64,000 nucleotides of DNA from RBG-13-68-16 sp041494245 (GTDB taxonomy: Bacteria; Acidobacteriota; Thermoanaerobaculia; Thermoanaerobaculales; Thermoanaerobaculaceae). Shown in pieces: positions 62,019 to 64,000 of the stretch. A model generated the notes under the pieces. It saw only the letters and a program-made list of their open reading frames with translations, had not been told where the DNA came from and ran no database searches. Made by a program: the position numbers and the translations under genes. Each line of letters begins with the position of its first letter. The first letter of the stretch is position 1. The stretch covers positions 62,001 to 126,000 of the forward strand of contig JBGQAK010000006.1 of assembly GCA_041494245.1 (NCBI GenBank). Direction: 5' to 3'.

Positions 62019-62711
62019 CTACGGCCTGCGCGCGGCGGGCGCTCGTGGGTCCCGCGAGGTCGGGGTCGCCGAAGGAGGCGGTGCGGGGCTGGGTGCCGGC
62101 ACCGCATACACCACGATCTCCGCACGCTTGGCGAGATCGGAGCTCCACCGCCCGACCTCGGCGGTGAGCTTGCGCTCCCGCAGCAGCGCCTCGACCTGGG
62201 CCCTCACCTCGGAGAGATCCACGACCGGTTTTCCCGCCGCCCTCAGCTTGGGCACCAGCTCCTCCTGCCACGCCTTCTCGACCTCCTGCGCGGTCGGGCG
62301 CACGAAGGGGCCGAACCGGGTCGACACGTACGCCTCCACGATCGCGGCCCGACGCACGAGGCCCCGCACCGCCGGCTCGTCCAGCCCGATGCCCGCAAGC
62401 CGCCGCCGCAGCTCCTCCTCGCCGCCCACCCGTTTCAGCGTGGCGCGCCACGCCGCGTCTAGGTCCACCGGGACCCGCGAAGAGATGGCCGCGGCCTCCA
62501 GGTCCTGCCACCGCAACTCGAGGTCCACCAGGGCATCGACCACCGCCCTGTGATAGTCCGCGGCGCTCTCGCCCGGCTGGCGCGGAACCAGGGCCGCCAC
62601 CTCCGCCAGATCGACGTCCGACTGCAGGACCGGGACGCCGTTGACCAGAGCCAGGACGCGTTCCACCTCGACCGCCGCGGCGAAGAAGACCGGGAAAAGC
62701 AGCGCCAGCAC
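62019..62711 (-). CDS. SurA N-terminal-like periplasmic protein without isomerase domain
   Basis: 230-aa exported protein. A short signal (VLALLFPVFFAAAVE) precedes VLALVNGVPVLQSDVDLAEVAAL, the SurA N-terminal chaperone motif. A helical region to about residue 200 and a proline-rich tail (PAPSPAPPPSATP) follow. No parvulin domain is present, so it would be a chaperone fragment or a binding partner. GTG 62711 is preceded 6 nt upstream by TAACAT (62718-62723, minus). It converges with the transglycosylase gene 12 nt away. Confidence 0.68.
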   Translation of the reverse strand: MLALLFPVFFAAAVEVERVLALVNGVPVLQSDVDLAEVAALVPRQPGESAADYHRAVVDALVDLELRWQDLEAAAISSRVPVDLDAAWRATLKRVGGEEELRRRLAGIGLDEPAVRGLVRRAAIVEAYVSTRFGPFVRPTAQEVEKAWQEELVPKLRAAGKPVVDLSEVRAQVEALLRERKLTAEVGRWSSDLAKRAEIVVYAVPAPSPAPPPSATPTSRDPRAPAARRP

Positions 62712-62717
62712 ATCATC

Positions 62718-62723
62718 ATGTTA
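62718..62723 (-). promoter_or_regulatory. -10-like hexamer for the SurA-like gene
   Basis: TAACAT on the minus strand, 6 nt before GTG 62711. On the opposite strand TACACT (62722-62727) overlaps it and faces the NAD synthetase genes, so the two divergent promoters share bases. Confidence 0.4.
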
Positions 62724-62743
62724 CACTCACCGGGGAGGCTTCG

Positions 62744-63607
62744 GTGGGGAAAGCAGCGCCGCGGGCGGCCGAGCAGGTGATCGCGCTGGCGCAGATCGCG
62801 ACCTGCCCCGGCCAGCTTCAGCACAACCTCGAACGCCACATGGAGATGGTCGCCCGAGCGTCGGGCGCGGGCGCCCGCCTCGTCGTGTTCCCCGAGCTCT
62901 CCCTCTCCGGGTACCTGCTCGCCCACGGCGTCCTCGAGCACGCGCTTGCCCTCGACGACAAGCGCCTGCAGCCGCTCCTACAGGTGAGCCGGGAGATCGC
63001 GCTGCTCGTCGGGCTGCCGCTGCGCGAGCCGCACGGCGGCATCTCCAACGCAGCCGTGCTCCTGGAGGGCGGCGAGGTCCGCGGCGTGCACCGGAAGCTT
63101 TACCTGCCGACGTACGGGATGTTCGACGAGGGGCGCTACTTCATCCCCGGTCCGCGCCTCGAGGCGATCGAGTGCTCGCTCGGGCGGTTCGGGGTGCTGA
63201 TCTGCGAAGACGCGTGGCACCTCTCCTCGGCCGTGATGCTGGCCCAGGACGGGGTGGACGCGCTGCTGGTCGTGGCCGGCGGCCCCACGGAGCTGGACGG
63301 CGGCGACCAACCGGCCGCGTCACGGCGTTGGCACTGGATCATGGGCGCCACCGCCGTGACCACGGTGCGCCCCGTCTTCTTCGCCAACCGCTGCGGTTGG
63401 GAGGAGGGCATCCTCTTCGGCGGCTGCTCGTGGGCCGTCGACCCGCGCGGCCGAAGCCTGGCCGAGCCCGCCCCCGCGCACAACGAGACGCTCGTGCTGG
63501 CGTCGTTCTCCCCGGGCGCGGCGGCGCGTGCCCGCACCCTTGCCCCCATCCCGTACTCCGAGCGCTTCGACCTCTGGCGAGCCGCCCTGGAGCGCGCCGG
63601 TGCTTGA
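62744..63607 (+). CDS. Nitrilase-superfamily amidohydrolase (probable glutaminase subunit for NAD synthetase)
   Basis: 287-aa carbon-nitrogen hydrolase with an intact Glu-Lys-Cys triad: VVFPELSLSGYLL (Glu), GVHRKLYLPTYGMFDEGRYF (Lys) and FGVLICEDAWH (Cys). The HRKxYLPTYG-FDE pattern is that of the glutaminase domain of NAD synthetase. It overlaps nadE by 8 bp, so it probably supplies ammonia for NAD formation as a separate chain. GTG 62744 has GGGGAGG 5 nt upstream. Confidence 0.82.
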   Translation: MGKAAPRAAEQVIALAQIATCPGQLQHNLERHMEMVARASGAGARLVVFPELSLSGYLLAHGVLEHALALDDKRLQPLLQVSREIALLVGLPLREPHGGISNAAVLLEGGEVRGVHRKLYLPTYGMFDEGRYFIPGPRLEAIECSLGRFGVLICEDAWHLSSAVMLAQDGVDALLVVAGGPTELDGGDQPAASRRWHWIMGATAVTTVRPVFFANRCGWEEGILFGGCSWAVDPRGRSLAEPAPAHNETLVLASFSPGAAARARTLAPIPYSERFDLWRAALERAGA

Positions 63608-64000
63608 GCTGCCGCCGGTCAACACCGGCCTGCTGGCCGAGATGCTCCAGAAGTTCCTCGCGGAGGAGCTCCGCGCCTCGGGGCTCTCCGGCTACGTCAT
63701 CGGGTTATCGGGCGGCGTGGACTCGGCGGTTTCTGCGGCGCTCGGCGTGGCGGCCGTGGGGCGCGAGCGCGTGCAAGCCCTCGCGCTGCCCGGACCCACC
63801 AGCTCGCCCGAGAGCCTGGGCGACGCCCGATCGGTGGCCGATGCCTTCGGCCTGCGTCTGGAGACGGTCGAGATCGCGCCCGCGGCCGAGATCCTCGCAG
63901 CAACCCTCGGTGCGCGGGAGGACCGCGTGCGCTTCGGAAACCTGCTGGCGCGCCTGCGCATGGTGGCGCTGTTCGACCGTGCCAGAACGGTCCCCGCGCT
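63600..64000 (+). CDS. nadE: NAD synthetase NadE, 3' end outside window
   Basis: Amidates deamido-NAD. The visible 133 residues begin with GTG 63600 (LELPPVNTGLLAEMLQKFL) and include the pyrophosphatase loop YVIGLSGGVDSAVSAALG, LALPGPTSSPESLGDA and the NadE-type EDRVRFGNLLARLRMVALFD (usually GNxxARxRM). GTG at 63600 lies inside the last codons of the nitrilase gene. The gene is cut by the right edge. Confidence 0.9.
   Translation, partial: MLELPPVNTGLLAEMLQKFLAEELRASGLSGYVIGLSGGVDSAVSAALGVAAVGRERVQALALPGPTSSPESLGDARSVADAFGLRLETVEIAPAAEILAATLGAREDRVRFGNLLARLRMVALFDRARTVPA

Overview
The window reads as a chromosomal segment of a high-GC, Gram-negative-type bacterium. It encodes a TonB-dependent receptor, SurA-type periplasmic isomerases and an FtsZ-based divisome. 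MurE carries the DNPR motif of meso-diaminopimelate peptidoglycan. Gene style (fused MFS/spermidine synthase, DUF4388 protein, split mutase subunit) suggests a member of Acidobacteriota or a neighbouring phylum; this assignment is an inference without any marker-gene comparison. No rRNA, tRNA, CRISPR array, prophage or intact insertion sequence was seen.

Layout. 1-1391 (minus): glycosyltransferase and methyltransferase. 1480-3263 (plus): two parvulin-type chaperone/isomerases. 3347-18848 (plus): a compact dcw cluster (mraZ-rsmH-ftsL-ftsI-murE-murF-mraY-murD-ftsW-murG-murC-ftsQ-ftsA-ftsZ), most genes overlapping by 1 or 4 bases, behind a sigma-70-like promoter and four GTGG boxes spaced exactly 10 bp for MraZ. 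18849-28643: hairpin-rich spacer, zinc-ribbon protein, MFS/spermidine synthase fusion, an SPFH remnant, thioesterase, LytM-type peptidase, AmpG-like permease, SthA-like flavoprotein and a glycosyltransferase. 28675-30366: a promoter, a 38-codon leader ORF and a probable selenoprotein. 30410-36033: DUF4010 membrane protein, remnants of ppk1 and lysE, a ketopantoate-reductase-like enzyme, a YjbQ-like protein and a DUF523-DUF1722 protein. 36012-37436: five-domain S1 protein. 37523-46911 (minus): a complete pst-pho operon (pstS-pstC-pstA-pstB-phoU-pstB-phoB-phoR), with a direct-repeat Pho-box candidate shared with a divergent phosphodiesterase gene. 48964-64000: TonB receptor split at a C8 tract, 5'-nucleotidase, methylmalonyl-CoA mutase large subunit, DUF4388 protein, epimerase, RNase III with an MJ1316/DUF504 partner, MurA, HIT protein, lytic transglycosylase, SurA-like protein and a two-gene NAD synthetase.

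Most notable observation: at 28864-30366 a signal-peptide-bearing thioredoxin-like reading frame is interrupted only by one in-frame UGA, placed exactly where the first residue of a CPxC redox motif is expected (U-P-I-C). A hairpin with a GGUC-containing apical loop follows, 18 nt after the UGA, which is the geometry of bacterial SECIS elements such as that of E. coli fdhF. This predicts an exported selenocysteine oxidoreductase carrying BACON-like and cohesin-like C-terminal domains.

A second genome-scale pattern is a TANNNT hexamer placed 6-8 nt before the start codon of many monocistronic or first genes, suggesting widespread leaderless transcription.
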